Source: Streptomyces orinoci (GTDB lineage Bacteria; Actinomycetota; Actinomycetes; Streptomycetales; Streptomycetaceae). From it: a stretch of 64,000 nt of DNA. Location: assembly GCF_003121295.1 (NCBI RefSeq), contig NZ_PHNC01000029.1:806001-870000 (forward strand), read 5' to 3'. Each line of letters starts with the position of its first letter. The stretch's first letter is position 1. Of this stretch, positions 26,865-35,022 are shown piece by piece. The translations under genes and the position numbers were made by a program. The notes under the pieces were generated by a model. That model ran no database searches. It was not told the DNA's origin and saw only the letters and a program-made list of their open reading frames with translations.

Positions 26865-26946
26865 GGTCTCCGTCGGCGGTCTCGGGGATCGGCAACCGCG
26901 TCAGCCTACCGGTGCCCGCCCGCACGCCCCGGGGGACGAGCCCGGC

Positions 26947-27207
26947 TCACCCCCCGGTGGGACTGAGGTCACATTCCGCCCCACCGTGCAGGGCGCGCAG
27001 CGCGGCGGAGATCTCCCCGACCTCGCGTATCGCCCCGGTGGTCACACCGATCACCAGGCGCTCGGCGGCGTCGATGTCCGGGCGGAGCTGGACGCCGTGC
27101 AGGGCGAGGAAGGTGACACAGGACAGCCATGCGGTGCGCTTGTTGCCGTCCACCAGGGGGTGGTTGATCGCTATCCCCTGGAGCAGGGTTTTTCCTCGGC
27201 GCCTCAT
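26947..27207 (-). pseudogene. Truncated Doc/Fic-type toxin
   Basis: Residues visible are only the C-terminal part of a Doc (death on curing) protein. The Fic motif HPLVDGNKRTAW is intact, followed by FLALHGVQLRPDID and a helical end. Doc proteins are about 125 residues; here the first about 50-60 are gone, and the frame at its 5' end (ATG 27207) runs into the GC-rich intergenic repeats. No Phd antitoxin gene is present. A toxin relic truncated at a repeat boundary; a short peptide of 86 residues could still be made. Confidence 0.75.
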
Positions 27208-27214
27208 GTGCCGG

Positions 27215-27468
27215 GTGCGGGCCGTATGCGGTTGCTCGCGCAGTTCCCCGCGCCCCTTACGGGGCGCCCCACCAGGGGCGCGGGGAACTGCGCGAGCAAC
27301 CCACCACCGGCCCGCGGGTGACACACAACCCACTCTCACGCAGGGGCAACCCCCGGAGTCACTCGTCGGACGCGAGCCACGCGCAGCCAGGGACGGCTCG
27401 GGCCAAGCACAGGGGGCGCCCCAATAGGGGCGCGGGGAACTGCGCGAACAACCGCATACGGCCCGCAC
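27215..27468. repeat. Long inverted repeat of 56 bp arms made of intergenic repeats
   Basis: Left arm 27215-27270 and right arm 27413-27468 are reverse complements at nearly all positions (the middle 3 bases and one other differ). Each arm holds the GCGCGGGGAACTGCGCG element plus a GCCCGCAC border. Inside lies a second perfect 27-bp inverted pair (27231-27257 and 27274-27300). This lies exactly where the Doc gene is broken. Confidence 0.75.
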
Positions 27469-27544
27469 ATCGCACCCGGGCCGCACCGGCGACTCCCCCG
27501 TCAGCGCAGGCCAACTCCCGCCAAGCACCCAGCCCCCCGCACCC

Positions 27545-28975
27545 TCAACGCGCGCCGCGCAGACGCGTGGCCGTCCACGCGCCAACCACCGCCATCCCGG
27601 CCAGCGCCAGGAAGACGGCGGCAAAGGCGGTCGCACCAGCCCCCCGATCCGCCCCACCCACCGCACCGAAGAGCACCCCACTCGCCCCCACCAGCACAAT
27701 GTTCCCCAGCGCGTCGGAGATCTGGAGCGCCGCCGAGTTGGCGCCCTCCTGGCCCGGACGGGACAGTTCCAGAACCAGCACGCTGCCACCCGAGATCGTC
27801 AGCCCCATGCCATAGCCGCCGATCACCCAGGACACCGCCACCACCCAGGCCGGCACCCCATCCACCAGCACCGTGCTCACCAGGGCGATGGCAGCGGTGA
27901 TCAGCACCATCCCCAGAAACATCAACTGACGCCGGTACCGCTGGAGTCGGCCCCGGCTCTGGGTGAACGAGCCCAGCGCCCAGGACAGTCCACCACCGGT
28001 GAGCGAGAGTCCGGCGGCCGTCGGCGAGAACCCCCGCTGGGTGACCAGCATCAGCGGAATAAAACTCTCCGCCCCCAGGAAGGCCCCCGCCGCGATACCC
28101 CGCAGCAGCACCACCGCCGGCAGGCCCCGGGCGGCCCGGAACGTACCGCGCGGCAGCAGCCGCACTATGGACGGCGCCAGCAGCGCCAGGCCGGCCAGCG
28201 CGGGCAGCAGGGAGAGCCACTCGCGCCGCTGCCCGGCGTACTGCAGCAGCGCCGCCCCGAACGCCACCGCCAGTGCCAGGACGATCCGGCGCCGCCCAAT
28301 GCGCCGCGCGCTCCCCGCGATGCCGGCCGCGCCCCCCGTACCAACCGTCCCGACCTGACGAAGTGCGGGCAACATCACCAGCAGCGGCGGCACCACCAGC
28401 ACCGGTATCGCCAGGAATACCCAGCGCCAGCTCAGCCGCTCCGCCACCGCCCCGGCGACCGGCGGTCCCACCAGCACCGGGACCACCCAGGCCGCCGAGA
28501 ACGCGGCCATCACCTTGGGCCGCAGCCGCTCCGGGTAGGCCCGGCCGACCACCACATACAGGGCGACCAGCACCAGCCCGCCGCCCAGTCCCTGCACCGC
28601 CCGCGCTGCCACCAGCAGCCACATCCGGGCGGCGCTGCCCGCCAGTACCAGCCCGGCGGCGAAGCCGGCGATGCCGGTGAACAGCGGGGCCAACGGCCCC
28701 GAGCGGTCGCACCATTCGCCGGACAGCGTCATGGAGAACAGGCTCGCGGTGAAGTACGCGGAGAAGGCGAAGGCGTACATCCCCACGCCGTCCAGCGCCC
28801 GCGCCGCCACCGGCATGGCGGTGTTGATGGCGCTCGCCTCAAAGGCGATCAGTGAGACAACGGAGATGATGCCCAGGGTCAGTGCCCGATGGCGGCGGCC
28901 GAGGACGCCCTCGGCCGGGCCGCCCGGAGCGGTCCCGGAGTCGGAGCCGGAGCCGGAGGTGAGCGGAGTGGTCAT
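27545..28975 (-). CDS. MFS transporter, drug-efflux-like
   Basis: 476-residue major facilitator protein with 12-14 membrane helices. The start MTTPLTSGSGSDSG is a hydrophilic head. Features are IAFEASAINTAMPVAARALDG, FAFSAYFTASLFSMTLSGEWCDRSG, ARAVQGLGGG (motif-C-like) and GGYGMGLTISGGSVLVLELS. Proton antiport of small molecules is inferred from the family; the substrate is unknown. Divergent from a lipoprotein gene at 29168. Confidence 0.82.
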   Translation of the reverse strand: MTTPLTSGSGSDSGTAPGGPAEGVLGRRHRALTLGIISVVSLIAFEASAINTAMPVAARALDGVGMYAFAFSAYFTASLFSMTLSGEWCDRSGPLAPLFTGIAGFAAGLVLAGSAARMWLLVAARAVQGLGGGLVLVALYVVVGRAYPERLRPKVMAAFSAAWVVPVLVGPPVAGAVAERLSWRWVFLAIPVLVVPPLLVMLPALRQVGTVGTGGAAGIAGSARRIGRRRIVLALAVAFGAALLQYAGQRREWLSLLPALAGLALLAPSIVRLLPRGTFRAARGLPAVVLLRGIAAGAFLGAESFIPLMLVTQRGFSPTAAGLSLTGGGLSWALGSFTQSRGRLQRYRRQLMFLGMVLITAAIALVSTVLVDGVPAWVVAVSWVIGGYGMGLTISGGSVLVLELSRPGQEGANSAALQISDALGNIVLVGASGVLFGAVGGADRGAGATAFAAVFLALAGMAVVGAWTATRLRGAR

Positions 28976-29167
28976 AGCAACCGAGCGTAAGGAGCGCAGC
29001 TCAGAAGCGCCCCTGTCAGGAGAACCAGATCCGCTGGTCCTTCCGTCCTAGGGATCATCGACGCGGCACGAGTGAGGCATGAACATGCCATACACTCACC
29101 GCGCTCAAGCACTCCGCCCCGGCTCCGGGGCTGCACAACCAGGGGGATCGAGATTTCCGCTCGACGC

Positions 29168-29722
29168 ATGCTCACCGCCGCGCTGCTCATCACCGGCGCG
29201 CTCACCATGACCGCCTGCGGTCCGGACGACAGCGGCAAGAAGGACGACGCCTCGTCCTCGGCATCCAGCACCGCCGCCCCGTCCAACGGCAAGGAGAAGC
29301 AGGACGGTTCCGCGGACAAGAAGAAGGGCGACTGCCCGGTCATCGCCAAGGGCCACAAGGTCATCCAGGTCACCGGCGTCGAAGGCGCCATGAACAACGT
29401 CCTCGCCAAGGACGCCAAGATGGCCTGCAGCCCGTCGATGAACGAGGGCGCCTCCTACCACCCCTCCGGTCCGGTGAAGACCTACCACTGGACCCCCCAG
29501 GCCAAGATGACCGTCATCACCAAGGACGGCCCCAAGCAGGTGGACGCGCATGGCATCGGCCATGTGAAGACCTGCGCCGACCCGGACGGCAAGCAGTACG
29601 ACGGCGGCCAGACCAAGCCGCAGGACCGGGCCAAGGAGTTCTGCAACGGCGGCAACTTCTATGACGTGGTGGTCGGTTCGGGCGACACCATCACCGAGAT
29701 GACCGAGCTCTACTCCTCCTGA
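29168..29722 (+). CDS. Secreted lipoprotein, Ser/Ala/Lys-rich
   Basis: 184 residues from ATG 29168. The signal helix MLTAALLITGALTMTAC ends in lipobox TMTAC, then a disordered Ser/Lys linker (GKKDDASSSASSTAAP) precedes a compact domain with KTYHWTPQAKMTVI, three further Cys and the end TITEMTELYSS. With ATG there is almost no basic n-region, and the upstream bases encode ISARR in frame: an ATT start (29153) or another would give a normal signal peptide. No family recognised. Terminator follows. Confidence 0.7.
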   Translation: MLTAALLITGALTMTACGPDDSGKKDDASSSASSTAAPSNGKEKQDGSADKKKGDCPVIAKGHKVIQVTGVEGAMNNVLAKDAKMACSPSMNEGASYHPSGPVKTYHWTPQAKMTVITKDGPKQVDAHGIGHVKTCADPDGKQYDGGQTKPQDRAKEFCNGGNFYDVVVGSGDTITEMTELYSS

Positions 29723-29728
29723 GCCGGG

Positions 29729-29754
29729 CGGGGCCCGGCCGGCGCCGGGCCCCG
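29729..29754. terminator. Terminator between lipoprotein and YeiH-type genes
   Basis: 11-bp GC stem CGGGGCCCGGC with a 4-base loop, 7 bp after the lipoprotein stop and 30 bp before the converging exporter stop. Confidence 0.7.
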
Positions 29755-29783
29755 TACCGCAAGCGCCGCACCGCGGCCCCGTA

Positions 29784-30878
29784 TCAGGTGGTCAGCAGAA
29801 CACCCCCGTACGAAACCCCCGCGACCACCACCCAGGAGCACAGCCCCAGCGCGGCCACCCGGGCCCCGGTCCGGGTCAGCGAGGGCAGATGCACCGCGCT
29901 GCCCAGCCCGAACAGGGCGGCGGCCAGCAGCAGTTCCTGAATGTGCTGGGCGGCGTCCAGCACGCTTCCCGGCACCCGGCCCGTACTCCGCACCAGGACC
30001 ATCGCCAGGAACCCCAGCACAAACAGCGGCACCAGGGCCGGGCGCTTCCCGGAGACCGCTGCGCCCCGGCGGCGCCGGCGCGCCGCCACCGCCACCGCCG
30101 CCACCAGCGGCGCCAGCAGCGCCACCCGCATCAGCTTCACCAGCACCGCCTCACCGAGCGCCGAAGGCCCGGCGGTCTGGGCGGTGGCCACCACCTGTCC
30201 CACATCGTGCACACTGGCGCCGGCCCAGCGGCCGAACTGCCCGTCACCCAGCCCCAAGGGGTGGTGCAGCAGCGGAAGTACGGCGATGGCCAGGGTGCCG
30301 CACAGGGTCACCAGCGCCACCGAGGTGGCCACATCCTCCTCATCACTGCCGGACACCTCGCTGACCGCGCCGATCGCCGAAGCACCGCAGATCGAGTAGC
30401 CGGTGGCGATCAGCAGCGGCTGGTCACCGCGCAGCCCCAGCTTCCGCCCCAGCCACAGCGTGCCGAAGAAGGTGGCGGCGACCACCGCGAACACCATGGC
30501 CACCGTCGCCCAGCCCAGGCCCAGCACATCGTGCAGGCTGAGCTTCAGCCCCAGCAGCACGATGCCCACCCGCATCAGCCGCTTCCCGGCCAGCGTCAGC
30601 CCCGGCCGCCCGGCGCCCCGTACCCACTGCCGTACGCCCGGCAGATGGGCGGCCGTGATGCCCAGCACCACGGCCGCGGTGAGCAGCGGCACCGCCGGTA
30701 CCAACCAGTGCACCGCCCAGGCCAGGGCGACCCCCGCGGCCGCCATGGCCAGACCGGGCAGCTTGCCCGGAGCGGGCGGCTTGCCGGCCGAGGCACGGGG
30801 CGCGGACGATGTCCGCGCCCCGGCAACTCCCGTACGGGTACGTGCCGTCTTCGCCCGTCCCGGATCTACGACCGCCAT
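29784..30878 (-). CDS. YeiH/UPF0324 family putative sulfate/sulfite exporter
   Basis: 364-residue membrane protein with about ten helices and the UPF0324 pattern: GLTLAGKRLMRVGIVLLGLKLSL, ATGYSICGASAIGAVSEVSGS and GRWAGASVHDVGQVVATA. The related E. coli YeiH group is suggested to move sulfate or sulfite-type anions. Its ATG overlaps the cysteine dioxygenase stop by one base (TGATG), so the two are co-translated. Inference: it exports sulfite/sulfate formed from cysteine sulfinate. Confidence 0.8.
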   Translation of the reverse strand: MAVVDPGRAKTARTRTGVAGARTSSAPRASAGKPPAPGKLPGLAMAAAGVALAWAVHWLVPAVPLLTAAVVLGITAAHLPGVRQWVRGAGRPGLTLAGKRLMRVGIVLLGLKLSLHDVLGLGWATVAMVFAVVAATFFGTLWLGRKLGLRGDQPLLIATGYSICGASAIGAVSEVSGSDEEDVATSVALVTLCGTLAIAVLPLLHHPLGLGDGQFGRWAGASVHDVGQVVATAQTAGPSALGEAVLVKLMRVALLAPLVAAVAVAARRRRRGAAVSGKRPALVPLFVLGFLAMVLVRSTGRVPGSVLDAAQHIQELLLAAALFGLGSAVHLPSLTRTGARVAALGLCSWVVVAGVSYGGVLLTT

Positions 30879-31432
30879 CAGATCTCGTCGGCCGGCAGGT
30901 CGTACACCCGACGCACACTGGAGCCCAGCCGGACCACGTCGGCACCGTAGATATGGATCGAAATCGCCTTCTTGGTACAGGAGTTGCGGACCCGGTGGAT
31001 ATCACCGGGCGGCGCGAAGGCGCTTACCTCGCCCTTCGCATTGGTCACATCCGCGGTGGCGACCAGCCGGGCGGTGGTGCCGTCCGGCACCAGGCGGTAG
31101 CGCCGCTCGCTCTCCGCGCCCCGGTGCACCCCGGCCACGCCCCAGGAGACATGGTCATGGATGCAGGTCTGCTGCCCCGGCAGCCAGACCAGCGCCACCA
31201 CCGAGAAGCTGCCGTCCGGCTCGGTGTGCAGCACATGCTGGCGGTAGCGCTCGGGGTCGCCCTCGCACTGTTCCTCGGTGAGCAGGTCCTCGGCGCCCAG
31301 GTGGGCCGCGAGCCGTTCACCGGCCAGATAGGCCGTGATGTCGGGCGGCAGGCCGCGGCCCACCGCCTCCCGGATGTCCTCGACGAGCCGGGCGAGCCGG
31401 GCGGTCGTCACGGGTGCGGTGGTAGTGGTCAT
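30878..31432 (-). CDS. Cysteine dioxygenase family protein
   Basis: 184-residue cupin iron enzyme that oxidises cysteine to cysteine sulfinate. Metal site: CIHDHVSWGVAG (two His) and the later IHRVRNS. Other features are GAESERRYRLVPDG and PGDIHRVRN. Length fits bacterial CDOs (about 180-200). Start MTTTTAPVTTARL at ATG 31432; its stop is coupled to the YeiH-type gene, and lysR lies 95 bp upstream on the same strand. A thiol dioxygenase acting on another thiol cannot be excluded. Confidence 0.82.
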   Translation of the reverse strand: MTTTTAPVTTARLARLVEDIREAVGRGLPPDITAYLAGERLAAHLGAEDLLTEEQCEGDPERYRQHVLHTEPDGSFSVVALVWLPGQQTCIHDHVSWGVAGVHRGAESERRYRLVPDGTTARLVATADVTNAKGEVSAFAPPGDIHRVRNSCTKKAISIHIYGADVVRLGSSVRRVYDLPADEI

Positions 31433-31527
31433 ACCCGCAGCGTCGGACGCCCGATCCATCACGTCCAACGACGATCTGTTGACCGGCCCCCAACTCCCGC
31501 TTATGGATGGCCGATCGGCGGATACGC

Positions 31528-32433
31528 TCAGCACCCGACCCGTCGCTCCGCGGCGGCTTTCAGCTCGTCCAGAACCAGCGCGGTGGCCGGCACCCGCAGA
31601 TGCTCACGCAGCACATAGGCCGACACCTGGCGCCGGGAGGCCGGGTCCAGCGCCCGGACCGTCACCTTGTCGTGCCGCAGGAAGGACAGCACCAGGCCCG
31701 GCATCATCGCCACCCCCAGCCCCTCCGCCACCAGCGACTGCACCACCAGATTGTCATCCGTGGTGAAGGCGATGTCCGGGGCGAAGCCCACCTCGGCGCA
31801 CTCATGCAGAAAGTTGGTACGGCAGCGCAGGCACCCGGCGATCCACCGCTCCTCCATCAGGTCCGCCAGCTTCACCGCCCGGCGGCGGGCCAGCGGGTGC
31901 CCGGCCGGCAGCAGCACCGTCAGCTGGTCCTCCAGCAGCGGTATCTCCGCCAGCTCCTCCGGGACCTCCTCATGCAGCCCCGGATAGGTGAAGGCCAGGG
32001 TGATGTCGCACTCCCCGCGCACCAGCCGGCGCAGCGAGTCCGGCGGCTCCCCCTCCAGCAGCTCCACCCGCACACCGGGGTGGTCCGCCGCCAGCCGGGC
32101 CAGCGCCTCCGGTATCAGGGTGGCCCCCGCGCTGGGGAAGGCGCACACCCGCACCCGCCCCGCCCGCAGCCGGGTCAGCGAACTCATCTGCTGCTGCGCC
32201 ACGGTGAGGCTGTGGAGAATGGTCTCCGCGTGCCGGGCCAGCGCCTCTCCGGCCTCGGTCAGCCGCATACCCCGCCCCACCCGGGTGAACAGGGGCGTGC
32301 CCACGGACCGTTCGAGCGCCTTCATCTGCTGGGTGACCGCGGGCTGGGTATAGCCCAGCACCCGGGCGGCCGCCGAGTACGACCCGGCCGTCACCACCGC
32401 GTGGAAGGTCTTGATGTGCCGGGAGTCGAACAC
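31528..32433 (-). CDS. LysR family regulator of the CDO-exporter genes
   Basis: 301 residues. The N-terminal HTH is MFDSRHIKTFHAVVTAGSYSAAARVLGYTQPAVTQQ, read in parts: FHAVVTAGSYS and ALGYTQPAV-like helices typical of LysR. The effector domain includes VRVCAFPSAGATLIPEALARL. It is first in a same-strand run lysR-cdo-yeiH. LysR regulators of sulfur genes (CysB, CysL types) often take reduced sulfur compounds; here regulation of the two downstream genes is inferred from position. Confidence 0.83.
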   Translation of the reverse strand: MFDSRHIKTFHAVVTAGSYSAAARVLGYTQPAVTQQMKALERSVGTPLFTRVGRGMRLTEAGEALARHAETILHSLTVAQQQMSSLTRLRAGRVRVCAFPSAGATLIPEALARLAADHPGVRVELLEGEPPDSLRRLVRGECDITLAFTYPGLHEEVPEELAEIPLLEDQLTVLLPAGHPLARRRAVKLADLMEERWIAGCLRCRTNFLHECAEVGFAPDIAFTTDDNLVVQSLVAEGLGVAMMPGLVLSFLRHDKVTVRALDPASRRQVSAYVLREHLRVPATALVLDELKAAAERRVGC

Positions 32434-32525
32434 ACCTGAATCATAAGCGGAATTTGGGATAGACGAGTGAGTGCCCGGGGGTTGCTTCTGGATACCCCAC
32501 CATCAACTCCGGCAACCTTGGACCT

Positions 32526-33482
32526 ATGCCGCATACCTCTAGCTCTCACAGCTCCGATGGCCCCCATAACCCTTCCGGCCCCCATAACCCTTCCGGCCCG
32601 CGGAACTCCTACAGCTCTTACGACGGCGCCGAACTCGCCTACCACCTCCGCCCCGCCCGCGACGGCGCCGCCACCCCGCCCGTGATCTGCCTGGCCGGCG
32701 GCCCCGGCCGGGACGCGGCCTACCTGGGCGACCTCGGCGGCCTGGACGCCCACCACACCCTGGTCATCCCGGACAGCCGGGGCACCGGCGCCTCCCCCGC
32801 CGCGCCCGACCCACTGGCCTATGCCTTCCCGGCCCTGGCCGAGGACGTGGAGTCGCTCCGCGCCCACCTCGGCCTGGAGCGCTTCGCCCTGCTCGCCCAT
32901 GACGCCGCCTGCGCCACCGCCCAGGCGTACGCGGCCTCGTACCCGCAGCGCCTCAGCCGTCTGATCCTGGTCACCCCCGGCTCCCGCCTTCAGGGCGAAC
33001 TCCCCACCGACGCCGAGGAGATCTTCGAATCCCGCGCCGACGAGGACTGGTGGGTGGACGCCTATGTCGCCGTCCACTCCCTCCCCGAAACCCGCGACTT
33101 CACCGAGGCCCGTGCCCTGCGGCTGCGCGCCGCGCCCATGGCGTACGGCCGCTGGGACGCCCCCCAGCGCGCCCACGCCGCCACCGAGCCGGACCAGTTG
33201 CACCCGGTCCCCCGGGCCGCCTTCTGGCAGGGCGTGGACGAGGCCGCCTGCCAGGCCGTCCTGGAACACCTCCGCTATGTCCAGTGCCCCGTACTGGTCA
33301 TCACCGGCGACCGCGACGCCGTCACCGGCATGCGCGCCGGCGAACTGGTCGCCCGCTCCTTCCCCGCGCGCACCACACATCTGCGACCGCTGTACGGAGT
33401 GGGCCACTACCCCTGGGTGGACGAGCCGGAGCTGTTCCGCCCCCTGATCGAGGGCTTCCTGGCGGGCCGGGAGCCCGTATGA
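32526..33482 (+). CDS. Alpha/beta hydrolase with Asp at the nucleophile elbow
   Basis: 318 residues. N-terminal His/Ser/Pro repeats (DNA repeat CCCCCATAACCCTTCCGG twice) precede an alpha/beta fold: ICLAGGPGRDAAYLG (oxyanion HGGP-like), VIPDSRGTGAS, ALLAHDAACATAQAYA (elbow), ITGDRDAVTG (acid) and YGVGHYPWVDEPE (His). The elbow residue is Asp126 where proline iminopeptidase-like relatives have Ser. That would suit a dehalogenase or epoxide hydrolase mechanism, or a dead enzyme. Divergent from lysR, 92 bp apart. Confidence 0.8.
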   Translation: MPHTSSSHSSDGPHNPSGPHNPSGPRNSYSSYDGAELAYHLRPARDGAATPPVICLAGGPGRDAAYLGDLGGLDAHHTLVIPDSRGTGASPAAPDPLAYAFPALAEDVESLRAHLGLERFALLAHDAACATAQAYAASYPQRLSRLILVTPGSRLQGELPTDAEEIFESRADEDWWVDAYVAVHSLPETRDFTEARALRLRAAPMAYGRWDAPQRAHAATEPDQLHPVPRAAFWQGVDEAACQAVLEHLRYVQCPVLVITGDRDAVTGMRAGELVARSFPARTTHLRPLYGVGHYPWVDEPELFRPLIEGFLAGREPV

Positions 33483-33600
33483 ACGCGGCATGTCGGCCCG
33501 TGTCGGCCTCGTGGCGGCGGAGCCGGGAGCGTTGTGCGCCCTCCCCCGGCCCCCTATGGTCATAGCCGAAGCACCAACCACCCATCACTGATCACAACTT

Positions 33601-33672
33601 GGCCGTGTGCCCGAGTGGTTGAGGGGCTCGCCTGCAAAGCGAGTTACGCCGGTTCGATTCCGGTCACGGCCT
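33601..33672 (+). tRNA. tRNA-Cys (GCA)
   Basis: Acceptor GGCCGTG pairs with CACGGCC. Anticodon stem CTCGC/GCGAG carries loop CTGCAAA, anticodon GCA. T arm GCCGG/TTCGATT/CCGGT, discriminator U73 (a Cys identity base). No CCA encoded. A hairpin terminator follows. It marks the beginning of the accessory stretch. Confidence 0.93.
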
Positions 33673-33683
33673 CTGCGCAATAC

Positions 33684-33712
33684 GGGGTGCCCTGCGCTGT
33701 GCGGGGCACCCA
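33684..33712 (+). terminator. Terminator of tRNA-Cys
   Basis: Stem GGGTGCCC/GGGGCACCC with loop TGCGCTGTGC, 12 bp after the tRNA end. Confidence 0.7.
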
Positions 33713-34253
33713 GCCCATCTGAGTATCCCTACTCATGTGCGGGCACCGCCCTCGCCCATACCGTCCAGGGCATGACCTCAACTCACCACTCCCCCAGCGG
33801 GCGTCCACCCCGCCTTGGCGCGCGCCGGCCTTCCCAGCCGCGCCGTCCACGCCCCGGGTGACTCAGGGCCCTTGAGCCTTGCCCGCGCCGGGCGCGGCAC
33901 CTGACGGCTATACGTCCGAACGACCCGTCCACGGCCGGTCCCTCAGCCCCCGCCTCCCTCACGGGACCCCGCACTGTTGCCGGCACCGCGCCTCCGCGCC
34001 GGAAAACCCTTCGCCCGCAGGCCCATTCGGCCACGGATTCCCAACTCTGAGTGGCGCGAGGACAGCCGGCCCAAGGATGCCTCAGCTCGCCCACCGACTT
34101 GATCCGCCGGCCGGGGCGTGGCGGCGTCGGCCCCCCGGACCCTCTTCCCACCGCGACGGAGACCAGCCACAACGTCGCACCACGGCGCTGCGGAACAGGC
34201 CGCCTTCCCTGCTCCAACTCCCACAACCCACCGACCCCGAACACGGACTTCCC
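33713..34253. other. Stretch without a supported gene at island start
   Basis: About 540 bp. Several frames are open because of GC content, but none shows a believable product; Arg/Pro-rich translations dominate. No direct copy of the tRNA-Cys 3' end and no integrase were seen. It may contain decayed sequence. Confidence 0.35.
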
Positions 34254-34598
34254 ATGACCACGCCCACACCACCCCCACCCTCATCCCACTTCCCCGGCTC
34301 CACCGCCATCAAGTGCCTCATCGCACTCGCCACTTACGCCTTCGCTCTCATCACCTTCATCGTCCTCCCCTTCTCCGTCATGGCCAGCGACAACTGCGAC
34401 TCTCCCGACCCCCGCCTGATCTGCTCGCCCACCGGCCAGAACATCGTCGCCTGGACCCCCATCGCCACCGCCCTCACGGCCGTAGTCCTGACCACCTGGG
34501 GCCTGGTCTCCCGCCGCGAATCCGCCCCAGCGGGCCTGGTCGGCGCACTGACCCTCCTGGTCGCCGCGTGGGCCGTGGTCGGGGGCATCACCGGATGA
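34254..34598 (+). CDS. Small membrane protein
   Basis: 114 residues. After a Pro/Ser-rich head, three hydrophobic segments are visible: IKCLIALATYAFALITFIVL, the middle IVAWTPIATALTAVVLTTWG and AGLVGALTLLVAAWAVVGG. Two Cys occur in the loop (DNCDSPDPRLICSP). ATG 34254. Its stop overlaps the ATG of the next gene (ATGA), so they are translationally coupled. Family not recognised. Confidence 0.7.
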   Translation: MTTPTPPPPSSHFPGSTAIKCLIALATYAFALITFIVLPFSVMASDNCDSPDPRLICSPTGQNIVAWTPIATALTAVVLTTWGLVSRRESAPAGLVGALTLLVAAWAVVGGITG

Positions 34599-34936
34599 GC
34601 ATCCAGTCACCGTCGCGCCCCAACGCCACCGCGGTCCGGCAATCCCGCCGCACGGCTTGGACAGCCTTGTTCATGGGTCTTGTCTCCGTGGCTCTGATGC
34701 TGTGGCACTCCTTCAGCGCCCCCTTGGCCTTCGCCCCCGGTTTCGCCGCCCTGCTCCTCGGCCTTCAGGCGGGCCGCCACCTCAAACAGAGCCGGAACCC
34801 CAACGACCGCTTCCTGGCGATCACCGCCACCCTCTTCGGCGTGGCAACAGCCGCCATCTCCTTCGTCCTCACCGTCAAGCTCGCCTTCCTCGTCGTCGTT
34901 CTCATCCTCTGGGCCATGACCGCAACCGCCGAGTAG
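34595..34936 (+). CDS. Small membrane protein coupled to the previous gene
   Basis: 113 residues with three to four hydrophobic segments (TALFMGLVSVALMLWHSF, PLAFAPGFAALLLGLQ, ATLFGVATAAISFVLTV, and LAFLVVVLILWAM). N-terminus is basic and the C-terminus short. ATG in ATGA overlap with the upstream stop. Unknown function; probably a two-gene membrane unit with the preceding protein. Confidence 0.7.
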   Translation: MSIQSPSRPNATAVRQSRRTAWTALFMGLVSVALMLWHSFSAPLAFAPGFAALLLGLQAGRHLKQSRNPNDRFLAITATLFGVATAAISFVLTVKLAFLVVVLILWAMTATAE

Positions 34937-35022
34937 GAATCGCCCCCTGGCCGTCGCCGCCCCTCCCCCACCCGCGAAACTTGATCGCAACGGCCCGACG
35001 ACCAGCCGACGAGGACCCCCGC

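Noticed and set aside
26947..27545. A Phd-type antitoxin for the Doc relic
   Set aside because: No such frame exists upstream; the region up to the MFS gene is only intergenic repeats.
33673..34253. Site-specific integration (integrase and att repeat) at tRNA-Cys
   Set aside because: No copy of the tRNA 3' end and no tyrosine or serine integrase was found in the window; only the change in gene content suggests an island.
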